A DNA stretch of 64,000 bases, taken from NCBI GenBank assembly GCA_951799445.1, contig OX637288.1, positions 31,475,288 to 31,539,287 on the forward strand, given 5' to 3'. This document shows, piece after piece, positions 1 through 11,312 of the stretch. The translations under genes were made by a program, and so were the position numbers. Every line of letters begins with the position of its first letter. Positions within the stretch are counted from its first letter, which is position 1. The notes under the pieces were generated by a model. It had not been told where the DNA came from. It was given only the letters and a program-made list of their open reading frames with translations, and ran no database searches. Source of the DNA: Pseudisothecium myosuroides (lineage: Eukaryota > Streptophyta > Bryopsida > Hypnales > Lembophyllaceae).

Positions 1-375
1 AAAATCACATTCAAAATTCATTTAAAAAAATTGTGGAATAGATTTTAAGAAGCCATAAATTGATTGGAGTTATACAAGTTAGGCCCTTTAACCTCATATT
101 TTTTTGGTCACCAACTTTTTAGATTTGAATTGTGTAAAGAAGATTGAAAGATTTTTACAGTTTTAGCACCCTCATGGTCAAACATTATAATCTTGCACTC
201 CATAAGTGATATTGTTGTATTTTCTTTTCCTATGAGATCTCTAACATGTCTAGTTTGAATTTGTATGGTTACAATTCAAAAAAAATTGATAGAACTTATC
301 AAAATGTTGGCATTTTGTTCAATTTTGAGCAAATTTCATGAAGCCCAAAACAGGCCTTGGGCATTTAGGGGTTAA
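1..375. mobile_element. Terminal part of a TTAA-type DNA element, cut by the window edge
   Basis: The segment ends in GGCCTTGGGCATTTAGGGG followed by TTAA at 372-375. This is the same terminal motif as the complete TTAA-flanked elements further on. The interior has no open reading frame of note and shares short stretches in inverse orientation with other members, for example the ATTATAATGTTTGA motif also seen near 50,300. The other end lies outside the window, so the size is unknown. It could instead be a chance TTAA next to a degenerate terminus. Confidence 0.4.
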
Positions 376-690
376 AGTCTCCCCCAAAATACCTTGAAAC
401 CGTGCCTATGCCTAATTGTACTTGGTGGGTACTGATTTTTTTAGATTTCCTTGTCAAAAACTAGGTAGCTATACTAGACTGCGATTTCAAATGCCCTAAG
501 GAGTTCTACTTTAAAAATTCACTGAAAAAAATGTCTTACCTATAAAATTGATTTTCTTTTTTTGAAAATTCTTGATTTTCAATTACCAATACTGCGAAAG
601 TATTTTTCCTGGCAAAAGGTGCCTCCAACTATGCTGAATTGCTTAAACGCACGGAAATGGGTGCTTCCAGCCACAAAGAACTACTCATAA
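376..690 (+). repeat. Dispersed repeat, copy A
   Basis: This stretch matches 56,905-57,412 over most of its length. Shared blocks include TAGATTTCCTTGTCAAAAAC-like sequence and GTGCCTCCAACTATGCTGAA, followed by a GGTGCTTC block. A third, partial copy lies at about 48,020-48,262. It is non-coding. It is useful because it preserves the site that is interrupted in the 56.9-kb copy by a nested TTAA element. Confidence 0.7.
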
Positions 691-876
691 GCGTGATGAA
701 TTTGCGTTGGAGCTATATTGGACAAGTCAGAAGGTAAAGTTATGAGCAGGTTGCACAACATGCAGCACAAATGGAAGAGCTAAAATATGTTCCCAAATCC
801 TTCAAAACAGTTGCAATGCCATCAGAATACCGAAAAGGTTTAAGTGAGCCATGGCTGGGGATGGACCCCTGCTAAG

Positions 877-1807
877 TTAACCCCTAAAGGCCCAAGGCAT
901 TTTCTGGCTCCGAAACCACTGAAAACTGCCATTTCTGTTGCAATCACTTCCTAAACCAAAAAAAGAACTTTTTTTTAGAATCTAACCGTAGGATCTTGTA
1001 CTTCACTTGTCTCATATCATGTGGTAAAAATTTCATGAAGTTTGACCGTACGGATTGGAAGATATTAGCGTTTGAAGTTGGAAAAAGAAGTTTTTTTGAA
1101 CTTTGGGTTGCAATATCAAATGACTTTGATGGCCATTTGTGGATTTTTTTTGCACTACACACCATAAAGTTAAAATTTTTTATGTTGAACATTTAAGTTG
1201 AGAGTTGGGGAAATTTTTTTCAGAATGTCAAAACTTGATTTTCACATATAAAAAAATTGTTAAGTAGAAGTAGGTTCAAAATTGAACAAAACACTAAATC
1301 TTCAATAGCTCTTAGATGGAATTAAAAAACCATAATCCCAACGGTGGGATTGTTCTTGCAAACAAACTTAACCTTTTCAAAAAAAGAAAATTTGAAAAAA
1401 TTTGAAAATTGCATTCAAAAATGAATTTTATAAGTTGTTTTTTGAAGAAGACGCTTAGATTGCCCGAAAAACAAGATTGTCCATAACTTTCTCATTCTGA
1501 GTCCAAATAGAATGAATCAAAGCTTCAAATATAGACAAAAACATGATCTTTGAGAAAAAAAAAAAAAAAAAAAAAATCAATTTTTTGAAGTTTTTTTTTT
1601 CTGCCCGGCGAACTGCTTTTTTGACTTCGGGCGGCATAACTTTTTTTCCCGGGCACCAATTGAAAAAAAAATTATATTTTCGGAAAGTTAATGTGATTTC
1701 CTATCTTCAAAAAAAGTTTCAAAAAATAATGTCGAAATTTCAGGTCGCACGAGCCTGCCCAAAATCCCAAGTGTCGCCCGAGGGGACTTTGGGCCTTTAG
1801 GGGTTAA
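877..1807 (+). mobile_element. TTAA-flanked non-autonomous DNA element, 923 bp
   Basis: The element (881-1803) lies between TTAA at 877-880 and TTAA at 1804-1807. Its ends are inverted repeats: CCCCTAAAGGCCCAA inward from the left, and the same 15 bases read inward from the right. No reading frame encodes a transposase. The interior is alignable to copies at 15.73 and 57.92 kb, including a distal block with a run of about 23 A residues near 1,554-1,576. TTAA target sites and CCC...GGG termini are hallmarks of the piggyBac superfamily. Assigning it there is inference, because no transposase is visible. Confidence 0.75.
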
Positions 1808-2019
1808 CCTCCAAACCCCTAGACGAGGTTTAGTGATGTGATTGTGAGACTCTTGGGTGTTGGAAATTCCTGTAGATTGTGGTTGCGGGTATGCTGCTGT
1901 GCGCGGTATTGATGTGAGTTTCGGGATCACGATGAACATGCGAGCATTCATGGTTACGATTGCGCTTCCGCGGGGGTCGTCTTGGAGTCCCGGGATTGCA
2001 GGAATGCGACTTAGGTCGG

Positions 2020-2140
2020 AATTGCAAAATGCAAAGGTGACAATCAGATGTGCTGCAGCTGAGAGGTTGAATTGCGAGGTTGCGTCGCCTGAGGAAACGG
2101 AGTCGCAAGTAGTGTCGCCGCAGCAGCGCCTGCTTTCCTT
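2020..2140 (+). repeat. Segment homologous to the leader of the LRR receptor kinase
   Basis: The block TTGCAAAATGCAAAGGTGAC and about 100 following bases match 7,243-7,356 directly upstream of the LRR-kinase start codon. In one frame both copies keep a common peptide core (LQNAKVTI). Differences are mostly C/T and G/A, with this copy the GC-rich one. It could be a duplicated leader exon, a gene remnant or part of an unrecognised transposon. Confidence 0.55.
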
Positions 2141-2276
2141 GCAGGTGAGCTCTCGTCCTCTTGGCGGAAACTATTAGGCTTCTTGTCTGAGATCACCTGT
2201 TTTCCAAAATCTCTTCATTCTCAATAATGCAAGGATCGTGGCCAAATGCGAATTGAGAGTGGTGTACTGCGTATTC

Positions 2277-2400
2277 AGATCGTTCCACCAATTCTGGAAC
2301 CCGGAACCCTAAGTTGTACAAGGGCGTGATTTCGTTGAGATCGTTCCACCAATTCACAGGTCAGAAATCCTAAATGATTACAAAAGCGTGATACCTTCGG
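2277..2400 (+). repeat. Two-unit tandem duplication, about 61-bp period
   Basis: AGATCGTTCCACCAATTC begins each unit, near 2,277 and 2,338. Each unit continues with a CCTAA-containing segment and ends around GCGTGAT. The units are diverged. No coding role is seen. Confidence 0.6.
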
Positions 2401-3720
2401 TCACGGCGATTATACTTTGTAGGTTTTGGGTTTCAAGTGGAACCGTAAACTGTCGATCGTTACGAAATCAATATCAGGTACAGTAGATTCGCCCTGAAAG
2501 TCTTTGCAAGTGAGGGTGCTGACCTTGCTTCTGTGGAGAAGTCGGGGTGAATTTCATGAATATTGGCTTGTATAGGTGTTTGTCAGTCTTTTCTTGCGTT
2601 TCAATCGTGAATTTGAAACAGTGTTGAATTTAAGGATATAGCTATGAGATTGACCGCTCTCAGACCCAAATCGTAGGTTCCAATTTTCTTGCGATGGAGC
2701 TGCCTGGGCTTGGGATAATGTGTTCTAATGGCTTCGCAATTCAGTGTCATTTGGCTTGTTGATCGCACAATTGATGGAGCTGATAGGTCTTGTGTGGTGG
2801 AGGTTGAGCGTGTGAATATGTTCAATAGGACTGTCCATGTTATCCTGTAGATGTGAACAGCAGTTAACTACGACCCCTCTTCAACAAAGTCAACAAAGTC
2901 AACAACGTTACCGAACGTAGTCAACATAGTCGTTCGCCTATAAACCGCACTTTTTCGAGATGGGCAGGGGATTTATTTTGAAACTCGGAGTTAGCAAACG
3001 CCAGTGGGAGCATACCCTTACCATAGACCCGCAACAAGACATTGGTAAAAGTCAGTGTGCCTACAACATTTGGTGCCATTTTGGAATATTGCATGCCCAG
3101 TGCGGACCACACTGGCGCATTGGCGAGGGGTTCAGAATCTCCAGTAGGTTTCACGTTGGAGCGGATCTCCTTCATGGAATAAGTTCGCAGTTCAGAATTG
3201 GTGTATGGAAACACACTGGCGCAATGGCGATTATTCCAGAATCCCCATCCCGCAGGACGTGGCCGTGCAGTAAGTGACTGTAGAGGGGACCATGGCGACT
3301 TGGCGAGCAGAATGTGCGCAATTCCGAGGATCGCAAGGGAATCAGGCAGGAATTAGCGGTACGTCCTTGCCCAGCCATTTGTAACACTTTGCAGCACAAG
3401 AAGTTCATGAGCTCTGGCTAGTTTCTAGAACAGAGAGAGGTTATGTTTCCTTGCTCATGCATCGTGTTTCTTCGCTTCTCCGCTCTTCAAATTCACCGGC
3501 CTCCTCCGACTGGGATTTGGAGCTCACTGTGGTTTGTAGTTCATTGTGATTCCTTCGTTCTTTTGTGAACCCCTTGTAAGGGTGTTTTCATTTGACGACC
3601 GCGGCGGGGCTCGAGGAGAAGCTGACGTTGGGCGCGGAGGGACGGTGGGCTTCGCTTCCACTGTTTCGAATGACCCCTGCAGATGGTAAGTAATTCAATA
3701 CTCCGTACTAGGTAAGGTAT

Positions 3721-6700
3721 TATGGCCTAAAAGCGACCATTTAAGGGCTGATCTGCCTTTTTCACAGGTTTCCTTGAACAGAAATATTTTTGGATCATTT
3801 TTCAGAGAAAGAAAAATGGATGCGGAACGTTACGCAAGTGGTTTCATATTTTTTCAATCGTTTTTTTAATTACTTATGAATTTAAAAAAAACCCTCTTGT
3901 AGGCACCTATTTGTGATCCTAGGTCTTCCAGAATCTGACCACTTGCAACTTCTAAAGTGATTTGAGTAAATGAAGGTCAATGATTGGCTCTTGCAATAAA
4001 TAAAGCTTTTCTCTTGATTCTCTCAATGGCTTGAGAGGTCCATTTAAGGACTACCTAATGTCCATTTCAAACCTAAATATAGAGTCGATTTGAAGAGGCT
4101 GCTTGCTTTTAGAGCACACTACCTTACATCCTGTTGCAAAATTTGCAACAATCCCTTTGGAAAAAGCAAAGTATGTCTCCTTCAAGATTGCAAATAGCTA
4201 AGTTTGACCTGAAGATTGTTTATTTCCACCATTGCGTCCATTCAGCTCCATTGAGGATGAATAAGTGAATGAATGAGAATGTGATCATCTACTAAGATGA
4301 AAACGTGTCATGACCTCGTGACATTTGTGAGATTAACTTATAAATGCCTAGGGCCTTTTTGAGTTAAAAAAAACATCATTGCTTTTGAAATGTCATTAAG
4401 GAATAGAAATCTCAACTGTATAGTCTTCTATATTGAATAGTGAAATTAGGTTGCCCCACACTAATTTCTCGACATTCTACACTATATTAATATTTACAGT
4501 TACTTTAGAAGGATGCAATAAAATAGGAACTATGTGTATGGCATGGGTTGGTGTAGTGCTTCATGGCTTGGGATTAGAGATTGGCATGCGCCTCCATCTG
4601 AACAAGCATTAGTCATGAGGTAACTTCTCTGGGGTAAGGCAACCTAATTGTTAAGGCAATCCAATTTTACTATTTAGTGTAGTGTATGTGTTGTAGATGA
4701 TGTGAATCAACTTTGTAATCATTTGGCCACATGGATTGCAAGATTATAATGTTTTCATATTGCAATAGGATGTTGAAATTTTCCTAGCAACACATTTGGA
4801 GGAGAAATTTGATTTCTAAACCTACTCAAATGAAAAAACTTTAAACTATAAAGTGCTTCAAAATGAGTATACAAATGCATTAATGAAAGAAAACATCATG
4901 GAAATGATTCATCATGACTACAAAATGGCTCTCAAATGTCAGAAAATTGCATGAAAAATTGCAAAAAACACACCTAACCTCCTTTTACTAAAATGCTTCT
5001 GAGACACTCATAACTTCTTGGATTGATATAAAATTTTAACCACACAAACTAGACTTGTAGGCTCAACTTTTCCAAAAAAAATAAATTGGAAATGGACATT
5101 GTATGAAGAAGAAACAAGCCACCAAAGTTCACTTTGATCCAAAAATGGACTATGTACGAAACTTTTGGTCCCCTAGGGCACTTCCAAGTTAGTGTAGTAG
5201 AATGATGTTATATAGTGAGGGAGATTTAGTAAATTAAGCAAAAGTTGTTGTTATTCCCTTGCTCGTCAAGATTGATAGATTGTTGAGTGAGCGGTATAAT
5301 TTGTATGTGTGCTCTCATTTTTTGATGGATGATGATGTCTTTTCTACCTTGCTTTTACTTGTGATTTGCAAATAATTGTGTGGATATGTTTGTGTTAGAT
5401 TGGGAATTGATGTTTCTCCTTTGTCATTTTAGATTGGAGGAGCAAGCAAAGTTGAGGTGAATGAAAAGAAGGATTGTGTAACTAACGCACTAAATGATTG
5501 CCACAAAGGTTACTATTGAAGAGGGAATTGTATCTGGTACGTTTGTTACATCCTAACTAGTCTACAATGTTAATTAATCTAATTTAACTAGGATTTTCCT
5601 ACTTTTGGTGATGGACTTCTTCTACTCATGGAAAGCTTGGAGGTGATAAGGTAGGAGCACCCAATTCCCTCCATGGACCACAACTTGTTCCCTTTGACTA
5701 CCCCCCAATCCGCTCATCTGAGGTGTCCAAATTCCAACCATGAGGTGGTTTTGTGGCCATTGGATTCTTTATGATCTATGTTTGGAAATGGGACCATTGA
5801 GCATTGGTTTAGGGTGCTTTTCCTCTTTGTACTTTGACCAAGATTTCTAAAGGCATTTTTTAGGATTCAAGGTTTTTTTTTTGATCTTACACTCTCTCAT
5901 TTGCCTTCCCTTCTGTCTATTTGTTTTCTATGCCAGCTTCATGGTTTGTTCCCCATGGCTTAAACGGACAATTATGGATGCTCTCACCTTAAACTTGCAC
6001 TAGTGTGGGGAAATTACACTTCTTCTCTATTGGTGATGGAATGAATGCTTTTCTTCTGCTCGTGGGATGCTCGGAGGTGATAAGACTGTGCTGGTGTGGT
6101 TTAGAATGTAGTTTACTTTTTTTCTATTTGAATTTTTCTTGTTTTTTTTCTTGTGATAAGGGTGGAGGAGAGGTGGAGCAGGCTTGGAGGAATGAGAAAG
6201 AGGATTCCAAGGGGTACTTTTTTGAAATGTTTTTAATTGCTGAATTGCACAGTTTAAAATAGAGGATAGGGTCACCAAAAAACAAAATCTTCCATTTCAT
6301 TCCATTTTGTAATTGTGTTTGTGATTTCTTTAGCATGCATTTTTTTAATCTATTTTCAAAGAATGACTTTTAAAGCTTCAAGTACACATTTAGAGATTGA
6401 AAAATGTGAATAAAAATGTTTCAAGGATTACATGTACTAAGGGTTTTTTTTGTGTTACACTAGGATTACATGTACTAGTATACAACGTATAAGGGTTTTT
6501 TTCCCTTGAATTGGGGCTAATGAATGTCTAGTTGCTTTGCCAAAGCTGACTTATTCAAAGCTTTTGTTTGTTTTATGATAATGAATGTACTATTCATTTG
6601 ATTGAATTCATTGGAGGTGTTGCTATATTGTAATCTTCTCAAGAGCTTAACAAGATTCAAGCAAGTGATGTTGAGTCTCTACATATTCTTTTCTTTTGGT

Positions 6701-7200
6701 TTGTCTTGATCGAGTGATAAAACTTGCTCACTTTCATGAATGAAGCAATCTAAGTTTAATCCAAGGTTCCTATTATGAGGATTTGTGTCTACGAAGACGG
6801 CTAATGGTTGGAATTGGATTAGCAATGTCATTGTTGTTGTGTATAATTGTGTGTTATTGGCAAATAGTTCTCTTTTAGGGATAGAAGACTAAGAATCACA
6901 ATGTTGTGTTTTGTAGGATTATCTTGGGCATAGGATAACTGGACCCTCAAAGTGATTTTGTGGTCTTGTTAATTGGAGATTGAATTAGGAGAGGCTATAT
7001 TTGTTGTTGAAGTGAGTTATTCAATGTGTTGATATCGTTTTAGCAATTTAGAATTTCTTACTAAATTGTGTAATATTTCCTTAGTAATACTTTCAATGCA
7101 ACCATAAATAATTAAGTTGAAAGAAAAATAAAGCAAAATAAAATTCTAGTTGAATAAAATCAATAGTAAACCAAAAGGAAGACTAAGTTTGACAAAATGC
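3721..7200. other. AT-rich intergenic DNA, no gene seen
   Basis: No frame longer than about 85 codons occurs and no recognisable protein or RNA gene was found. It contains one probable MITE (4,436-4,674) and numerous short AT tracts. A motif GGTAGGAGCACCCA near 5,650 recurs in diverged form near 12,846, 56,846 and 57,698, marking another short dispersed repeat. Confidence 0.5.
4436..4674. mobile_element. Probable MITE, about 239 bp
   Basis: The left end AATAGTGAAATTAGGTTGCC is matched in inverse orientation at the right end (GGCAATCCAATTTTACTATT), with 17 of 20 positions shared. There is no coding capacity. The target duplication could not be defined, so the superfamily is left open. Confidence 0.45.
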
Positions 7201-7242
7201 AAAGCAATTTAGGCCAATTTGACTTGAATTGCTTTTCCAATG

Positions 7243-7356
7243 CAAATTGGGTTAAGATTGCAAAATGCAAAGGTGACAATCAAATGTGTTGCAGCAGAGA
7301 GGAATTCCAAGGGTGTATTACTTGAGGCAACAGAGTGGCAAATATTATTATTGCTA
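7243..7356 (+). repeat. Leader segment of the LRR kinase, shared with 2,020-2,140
   Basis: This stretch is open and in frame with the kinase start but lies upstream of the preferred ATG at 7,360. Its upstream copy at 2.0 kb is not next to a kinase. It is therefore better read as untranslated leader or an embedded repeat than as the N-terminus of the receptor. Confidence 0.5.
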
Positions 7357-7359
7357 AAG

Positions 7360-10300
7360 ATGGAGAGGAGGAATTTGGATGGCAGATTGCTATGCAAGTT
7401 TTATTTCTTGTGGGCCATAGCATGCACCAGTGTGTTGTGTCTCAACGAAGAAGGCCAAGTGTTGTTCAAGTGGAAGCAAGATTTTTTAGAGGATGCAAAT
7501 GATAGCTTGAGTAACTGGAATGCCTCGGACAACAATCCTTGTTTGTGGAATGGCGTGAAATGCACCCAGGGTTCTGTAACTGTGCTAGACTTTTCCCCTC
7601 TCCCTTTTCGCCACCTAGTTGGGGACATCCACGCCCTCACTCCTTGTAAGTGGCTTTATCTTGTTGTGGATTTGTTATTTTAGATTGTTTGTCTTTCATT
7701 TTGAAGTGGTGTAGTGAATATGCAACATATAGACTTGGAACTTGGATGAAGTTAGCTTAATTGACATAGAGTGTATTGGCATGCAGCAAAGTTTGTCAAT
7801 CTTACAATCTTGAACGTGGGAAATACAAATTTGAGTGGAAATTTCCCTGAAGACATTGTGAATTGCTCCAAGCTGGTGTACTTGAACACAAGTTGGACAA
7901 ACATTGGCGGGAAATTTCCAAATAACCTTCCTAAACTCCAGCATTTGCAAGTATTGGACTTGGGTGTCGCAAACCTCAAAGGCACCGTCGAAGATAGATT
8001 TGATGAGCTCCAGGAGTTGCGAGTTCTGCGTCTTGGCTGGAACTATTTTGAAGGCCAAATGCCAAAGTCCATTCTTTCACTGACAAAGCTAGAGGAATTG
8101 ACTCTATCACATAACAATTGGATTGGTACATTGCCATTGGGCTTCTTCACCATTCCAAATTTGAAAGTTATGTGGTTAGGCTCAGACTTGGATGTCATGG
8201 ACATGGTGCCATGGCCGAATGTGAGCTTATGGGATGGCTTGGAGGATCTTCGCTTGCATGGTGTGAATTTTCCACCATCTCTATTTCCGATAGGGCTATT
8301 AAAGTTGACAAAGTTGAGGACTCTTGATTTGGAGAGGTGCCACATTATGGGTCCCGTTCCCTCTTTTGAAAGTTTGTCGCATTTGGAACAACTCAATCTA
8401 GGCAACAACTCACTTAGTGGCTACATTCCAGACATGTTCGGAAGCCTGCCCAACTTGACGATATTGTGGCTTTATTCAAATCAGTTGACGGGGATTCTTC
8501 CTGCCTCTTTGCAGAAGTGCAACAGGCTTTGGCAATTACTTGCTTTCTCTAATGGCTTGAGTGGAGACCTAGATGGCCTAGTAAATCTGAGGGGTAGCTT
8601 GACCTGGCTTGACATTGGAATCAACAACTTCAGTGGAGAAATTCCGACTAGTCTAGGAAATCTGACGCTTCTCACATTTCTGGGCCTAACTCAAAATAAT
8701 CTCAGTGGACAGATTCCACTGATTTTGGGGAGCTTGTCTCTTCTCACACTTCTTGATTTGGGTTCAAATCATTTAATTGGACAAATCCCACCTATTTTGG
8801 GGACCTTGTCACTCCTCACATACCTGAGCCTTAATTCAAATAATCTTAGTGGACAAATTCCACCCATTTTGGGAAGCATGCCTCATCTCACACATCTTGA
8901 CTTGGGTTTAAATCAATTAAGTGGGCCAATTCCTCCTGAAATTGCCAATATGGAACAGTTATCTCAACTATATCTCCAACGAAACCAACTAAATGGCGAA
9001 CTTCCATATGATCTGGGGAGGAAGTCTTTGCTTCAGCATGTGGATTTGGGGCACAACTTTTTTGAAGGTCCTATACCTCCATATCTTTGTTGGGGTAACA
9101 ATAGGTCGTTGAATTTCCTTGGATTATATGAAAACAAACTAACTGGTATAATTCCTCACACATATGACAAATGCACAAATTTGAGCGTATTGCGATTAGA
9201 TGGCAACCAACTTGAAGGTCCTGTGCCTGCGGGCTTGTGGGGAGGCACCAATTTGGTGAGGATGCAATTGAATGGGAACCGTTTGAACGGAAGTATGGAT
9301 GCCAGCATTGGAAATGCAAAGTCTCTCTCCATCTTGTTTGTGCAAGACAATCAATTTTCAGGCCCCATTCCTGCAGGGATTGGACAGACCAACTTGGTTA
9401 AGTTCCAGGCCAACTCCAATGGATTTAACGACACCCTCACTCCTTGGTTGGGAAACTTGTTGAACTTGACGCAATTGGTATTGGGTGCCAATTCATTCCA
9501 TGGCACCATTCCTACGAGCCTAGGCAATTGCTTTGAGCTTTTTGAGTTGGACCTATCTGGGAACTATTTAGATGGTGCCATTCCTGACGAGTTGGCCCAC
9601 CTCAACAAATTGAGCGTTTTGGATGTTTCGGAGAACGACCTCACGGGAGCCATCCTTGCAGGCTTGTTCAGCATGGTGAATTTGCAAACGCTGAATGTGG
9701 CCTTCAACAACTTATCGGGGGTCATCCCAACAGAGGGAAATGGGGTGACATTTGTGACAGTGAACTTCACTGGCAATCCGCACTTGTGCGTGGAGGGTTC
9801 ATGTGGCTCCAATTCCTCTGTCCAAAGCTTGTCATGGAAAGGAGGTAGAAAGCAAGCATGGATGGTGCTAGTGGGGGTGTTCAGTGTTGTGGCGTTCGTG
9901 TTGTTTGTGGTGTTTGTTCTCGTTTTCAAAAGTTGCAACAGTTGCGCCTTATGGCGTGACATTTTGCACTTGCATGAGGATGAAAGCTCATGGACATTGA
10001 CATCGTTTCACAATAAAGTGTACCACGAGGATGAGGTCACAACCTTGGAAGAAAGAAATCTGATCGGAGCTGGCGGTTCGGGCCAAGTGTATAAGGTCAC
10101 ACTAAGTGATGGTGAAATAGTGGCTGTAAAGAAATTGTGGAATGTGAAGAAAGAAGAGGGGCAATGTGATCATGGCTTTCGTGCCGAGGTTTGGAAAGTC
10201 CAATATTGCTTTCTATTGATTACAAAGGTACAATGTAGTTCTTTGCAAATGTTGAGTTCTTCATGCAAAATTTGATTGTGGATGTACATGGGGTTTGCTT

Positions 10301-11312
10301 GCTTGAATGGGGTGCAGCTGAAGACACTAGCCAACATCCGTCACCGGCACATTGTAAAGCTTTTGTGCAGTTGTACCAAGGGCGACAACAACCTTCTGGT
10401 GTACGAGTACATGCCCAACGGCAGTTTGGGAGATTTGTTGCATAGCCCAAGGGCAAACCCGATCCCGTGGGAAATACGCTACCAAATAGCTGTGGGGGCT
10501 GCTGAGGTTTGTCACAACAGATCATCATCTAATGTTTCCAAACTAGAATTTGAAATTTCTCTATTTCCTTCTTGGTAGGATTGCCCATGAGTCAATTGTA
10601 TGCTTGTGGGTGTCCAAAGAATAACTATTTGATTTTGCATTTTCTATGTTGGCAGGGATTGGAGTATTTGCACCACAATTGCTCCCCACAAATCCTTCAT
10701 AGGGACATAAAGTCCAACAACATTTTGGTAGATTTGGAGTATGAAGCGCACTTGGCTGATTTTGGGATTGCAAGAATGCTTGATCCGGCAGCATCGCTTG
10801 ACTTGTCTTCAATTGCTGGCTCGGTGGGCTACATCCCTCCAAGTGAAGAGCTAGATTCATCCATCTATGGCTATGCTTGGAGTGGATAGTGGAATTTTTG
10901 GAGATGTCGAGTTGGTCAATCATTATTTTTAGTTGCAATGTATGATTTGTTATGGCATAACTGTAGTGTGAATGGAGTTGGGATGTTGGGTGCAGAATAC
11001 TCGTTTGGAACTCGGGTGACTGAGAAAATTGATATCTATAGCTTTGGCGTTGTATTGATGGAGTTGGTGACTGGGAAATGTGCTGCAAAGCCATTGGAGG
11101 GCGTGGATGGAGCAAACTTGGTGCAATGGGTTCATAACAGAGTGCTTACACCAAAAGGGTTGTGTGAAATCCTAGACTCCAAGTGTGGGACGAATTTACA
11201 GAGTGAGATGGTTCAAGTCTTGCAAGTGGGGATGTTGTGCACCAATTACACACCTAAAAGTCGTCCCTCAATGCGTGAGGTGGTGAAAATGCTCAAGGAC
11301 GTGGCTCCTTAG
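7360..11312 (+). CDS. LRR receptor-like kinase, subfamily XI (CLV1/HAESA class)
   Basis: Five exons fit GT-AG junctions with consistent phases: 7360-7645, 7787-10188, 10318-10506, 10656-10842 and 10996-11312. They encode about 1,126 residues. The order is a signal-peptide-like hydrophobic segment, an LRR N-cap ([20 protein letters not shown]), more than 20 LRRs of about 24 residues, one membrane helix (about 786-809) and a Ser/Thr kinase domain. Kinase landmarks are visible: GAGGSG glycine loop, AVKKLW lysine, HRDIKSNN catalytic loop and DFG. By family it should sit in the plasma membrane and bind a secreted peptide. The ATG at 7360 was chosen because the hydrophobic segment follows it. The APE motif reads PPK (Lys about 1022) because the last base of exon 4 is A rather than G. 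This is either a real substitution that may cripple the kinase or a sign of decay. The stop codon is TAG. Confidence 0.88.

Larger units (their letters stand above)
1808..3720. other. GC-richer stretch without a supported gene
   Basis: Base composition is higher in GC than in the flanks and short open frames occur on both strands. None shows a recognisable domain or a consistent exon structure. It contains a segment like the LRR-kinase leader (2,020-2,140), a 61-bp tandem duplication (2,277-2,400) and short GTCAACAAA-like direct repeats near 2,883-2,935. A donor-like GATG/GTAAGT lies near 3,684. It may be a gene remnant or promoter region. Confidence 0.4.

Noticed and set aside
877..1807. PIF/Harbinger-type element with 3-bp TTA/TAA duplication
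   Set aside because: The flanks are symmetrical TTAA with CCCC...GGGG ends; a 3-bp direct duplication would leave unequal termini, and the nested element's empty site supports four bases.
10938..11312. Separate short gene starting at 10,938
   Set aside because: The frame is the last exon of the LRR kinase (kinase subdomains VIII-XI) extended into the intron.
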